Assembly: GCA_016297695.1 (NCBI GenBank)
Contig: JAEDGC010000077.1
Coordinates: 1-6,223, forward strand
Origin: Bacilli bacterium
GTDB taxonomy: Bacteria > Bacillota_I > Bacilli_A > RF39 > UBA660
Reading direction: 5' to 3'
DNA length: 6,223 nt
Made by a program: the position numbers and the translations under genes
The notes under the pieces: model-generated
What the model was told of the DNA's origin: nothing
The model's input: only the letters and a program-made list of their open reading frames with translations
The model's database searches: none
Shown: piece after piece, positions 4,609 to 6,223 of the stretch
Numbering within the stretch: position 1 is the first letter of the stretch
How the letters are laid out: the number at the start of each line of letters is the position of its first letter

Positions 4609-6169
4609 ATTAAATATTGATCATGATAATCAAAATGATTTATTAAAAAAAGTTGCTAAAAAATTACAAATTAGTGAAAATGATATTAAAAATATAGTTA
4701 TATCTAAAAGATCTATAGATGCTCGTAAAAAAGATAATATTGTAATTTCTTATGAAGTTGATATCCAAGTTAATGATGAAAATAAAGTTTTAAATAGTAT
4801 ATGTAATAAAGATATATTTATTGCACCGAATGAAGTTTATACTTACCATTTATCTGGTACAAAAAGTTTAAAAAATCGTCCTGTTATTGTCGGATTTGGA
4901 CCAGCCGGAATGATGTGTGCGTATATGCTTAGTAAATGTGGCTATAAACCTATTATTATTGAAAGAGGTAGCATGGTAGATAAAAGAGTAAAACAGGTTG
5001 AAAATTTTTGGGAAACAAATAAATTAAATCCAAATAGCAATGTTCAATTCGGTGAAGGTGGAGCAGGAACATTTTCTGATGGTAAGCTAAATACTTTGGT
5101 TAAGGATAAAGAATATCGTCAAAAGTTTATTTTTGAAACGTTTGTAAAAAATGGTGCTCCAAAAGAAATAATGTATGATGCCAAACCACATATTGGTACG
5201 GATATTTTAAAATCCATGGTAAAAAATATACGTGAAGAAATAATATCAATGGGTGCTGAATTTATGTTTGATACAACTTTGACAAATATTATTTTAAAAA
5301 ATAATGAACTAGAAGCTATAGAAATAAATAATAAAACTATAATACCATGTCAAGTTTTGGTTTTAGCAATAGGACACAGTGCCCGTGATACATTTAGAAT
5401 GCTTTATAAAAATAAACTCGAAATGAAAAATAAACCATTTGCTGTAGGGATTAGAATTCAGCATGATCAAGAAAAAATTAATTATTCTCAGTATAAAGAT
5501 AGTTATCAAAAACTACCTCCTGCCTCATATAAAATTACTTATCAAACTAAAAGTAACAGGGGAGTTTATTCATTTTGCATGTGTCCTGGTGGTTACGTAG
5601 TTAATTCTTCATCAGTAGATAAAATGCTTGTAATAAATGGAATGAGTAATTACAAGCGCGATACAACAAATGCTAATAGTGCATTAATTGTAACAGTATC
5701 AGAAAATGATTATGGTAAAAATATTTTAGATGGTTTAAAATTTCAAGAAAAATTAGAAGAAACTGCTTATAAAATTGGCAATGGTTTAATACCAGTTCAA
5801 TTATATAAAGATTATAAAAATAATATAATTTCTTCAGAATTTAAGAGCGTTAAACCAGTATTTAAAGGAAATTATTCATTTGCTAATATAAATGATATAT
5901 TTCCTAAATATATTAATGATTCATTAATTGAAGCTATAGAGCATTTTGGTAAAATAATTCCTTGTTTTAATGAAGATGATGCTATTTTATCTGCAGTTGA
6001 AAGTAGAACATCATCACCAGTAAGAATTATTCGAGATGAAAATTTAGAAAGCAATATAAAAGGAATTTATCCTTGTGGTGAAGGTGCTGGATATGCAGGT
6101 GGTATAACATCAGCTGCTATTGATGGCTTAAAAATTTTTGAAAAAATAATTGCAAAATATAAAAATTAA
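4586..6169 (+). CDS. COG2509-type FAD-dependent dehydrogenase
   Basis: This is a 527-aa cytosolic flavoprotein resembling the uncharacterised NAD(FAD)-dependent dehydrogenases of COG2509. An N-terminal alpha/beta domain (1-95) carries the family-typical SIDARKK at 43-49. The dinucleotide-binding motif VGFGPAG at 102-108 and acidic E126 follow, then QFGEGGAGTFSDGKLNT at 154-170, LAIGHSARDTF near 260-270, and a C-terminal flavin motif YPCGEGAGYAGGITSAAIDG at 495-514. Length fits the family. The ATG at 4586 lies inside the upstream gene and gives the characteristic MIR start; GTGGGTGA at 4570-4577 is a modest Shine-Dalgarno site, so coupling to upstream translation is likely. The gene ends two bases into the terminator stem. 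Reaction and substrate are unknown. Apart from the shared FAD fold, it is not a close paralogue of its upstream neighbour. Confidence 0.9.
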   Translation: MIRLRQIKLNIDHDNQNDLLKKVAKKLQISENDIKNIVISKRSIDARKKDNIVISYEVDIQVNDENKVLNSICNKDIFIAPNEVYTYHLSGTKSLKNRPVIVGFGPAGMMCAYMLSKCGYKPIIIERGSMVDKRVKQVENFWETNKLNPNSNVQFGEGGAGTFSDGKLNTLVKDKEYRQKFIFETFVKNGAPKEIMYDAKPHIGTDILKSMVKNIREEIISMGAEFMFDTTLTNIILKNNELEAIEINNKTIIPCQVLVLAIGHSARDTFRMLYKNKLEMKNKPFAVGIRIQHDQEKINYSQYKDSYQKLPPASYKITYQTKSNRGVYSFCMCPGGYVVNSSSVDKMLVINGMSNYKRDTTNANSALIVTVSENDYGKNILDGLKFQEKLEETAYKIGNGLIPVQLYKDYKNNIISSEFKSVKPVFKGNYSFANINDIFPKYINDSLIEAIEHFGKIIPCFNEDDAILSAVESRTSSPVRIIRDENLESNIKGIYPCGEGAGYAGGITSAAIDGLKIFEKIIAKYKN

Positions 6170-6200
6170 AAACTTAAAATGAAAAATTTTAAGTTTTTTT
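6168..6200 (+). terminator. intrinsic terminator of the flavoprotein operon
   Basis: A 13-bp A/T-rich stem pairs 6168-6180 with 6186-6198 around a GAAAA loop, and the T-run continues to 6200. It has only one G-C pair but is long and perfect. It overlaps the last two bases of the stop codon. Because the stem starts in an A-run, it could also work in the reverse direction. The remaining 23 bases to the window end show no feature. Confidence 0.85.
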
Positions 6201-6223
6201 AATAAATTTAAGTAAAAAAAAAG

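Noticed and set aside
5872..6054. Minus-strand open frame inside the COG2509-type gene
   Set aside because: It lies opposite a conserved flavoprotein C-terminus, with no start signals; it is a shadow.
1..6223. DGR reverse transcriptase, template repeat or accessory protein within the window
   Set aside because: No reading frame carries RT motifs, and I see no second copy of the 1671-1817 sequence. Any DGR machinery must lie elsewhere.
1..6223. CRISPR array, tRNA or rRNA gene, insertion sequence
   Set aside because: There are no regularly spaced repeats, no cloverleaf or rRNA-like segment, and no transposase or terminal inverted repeats seen on either strand.

Overview
The window is AT-rich, reads with the standard code (Trp is always TGG, and TGA is not needed as a sense codon), and has Gram-positive-style Shine-Dalgarno sites and sigma-A-type promoters. 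Together with a SEDS cell-wall polymerase, an HI0933-family flavoprotein and a surface protein of a type I recall from uncultured gut Firmicutes, this suggests a low-GC Bacilli-like or RF39-like gut bacterium. That placement is inference; no marker gene is present.

Layout. Positions 1-300 hold a 26-codon hydrophobic peptide gene (108-188). Just beyond it lies a probable structured RNA on the opposite strand (about 286 to 193, with its own promoter and intrinsic terminator), an arrangement like type I toxin-antitoxin loci. Positions 315-1850 hold a promoter, a TTG-initiated gene for a membrane-anchored extracellular protein with a formylglycine-generating-enzyme/C-type-lectin-like fold (381-1820), and a terminator. 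The last ~150 bases of that gene differ sharply in composition from the rest: by hand count 47% GC and 20% A, against 30% GC and 41% A in the preceding 150 bases. They encode an RGG...GFRLVLA motif whose interior is built from NNC/NNT codons, as expected of the variable region of a diversity-generating retroelement (DGR). No reverse transcriptase or template repeat lies in the window, so this would be a remote (trans) target. Convergent to it is an ftsW/spoVE-type gene (2962-1862, minus strand).

From 3010 to 6200 is a rightward operon: a DUF4186 gene broken by a -1 frameshift near 3285-3289, an HI0933/YhiN-type FAD protein (3397-4608), and a COG2509-type FAD-dependent dehydrogenase (4586-6169). 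The genes are linked by overlaps of 1 bp (after repairing the frame) and 23 bp, and the operon ends at a strong hairpin terminator. The two flavoproteins are probably co-translated; their substrates are unknown.

The most interesting items are the probable DGR target region, the candidate type I toxin-antitoxin unit whose RNA promoter overlaps the surface-protein promoter, and the interrupted DUF4186 gene whose out-of-frame tail is still intact.
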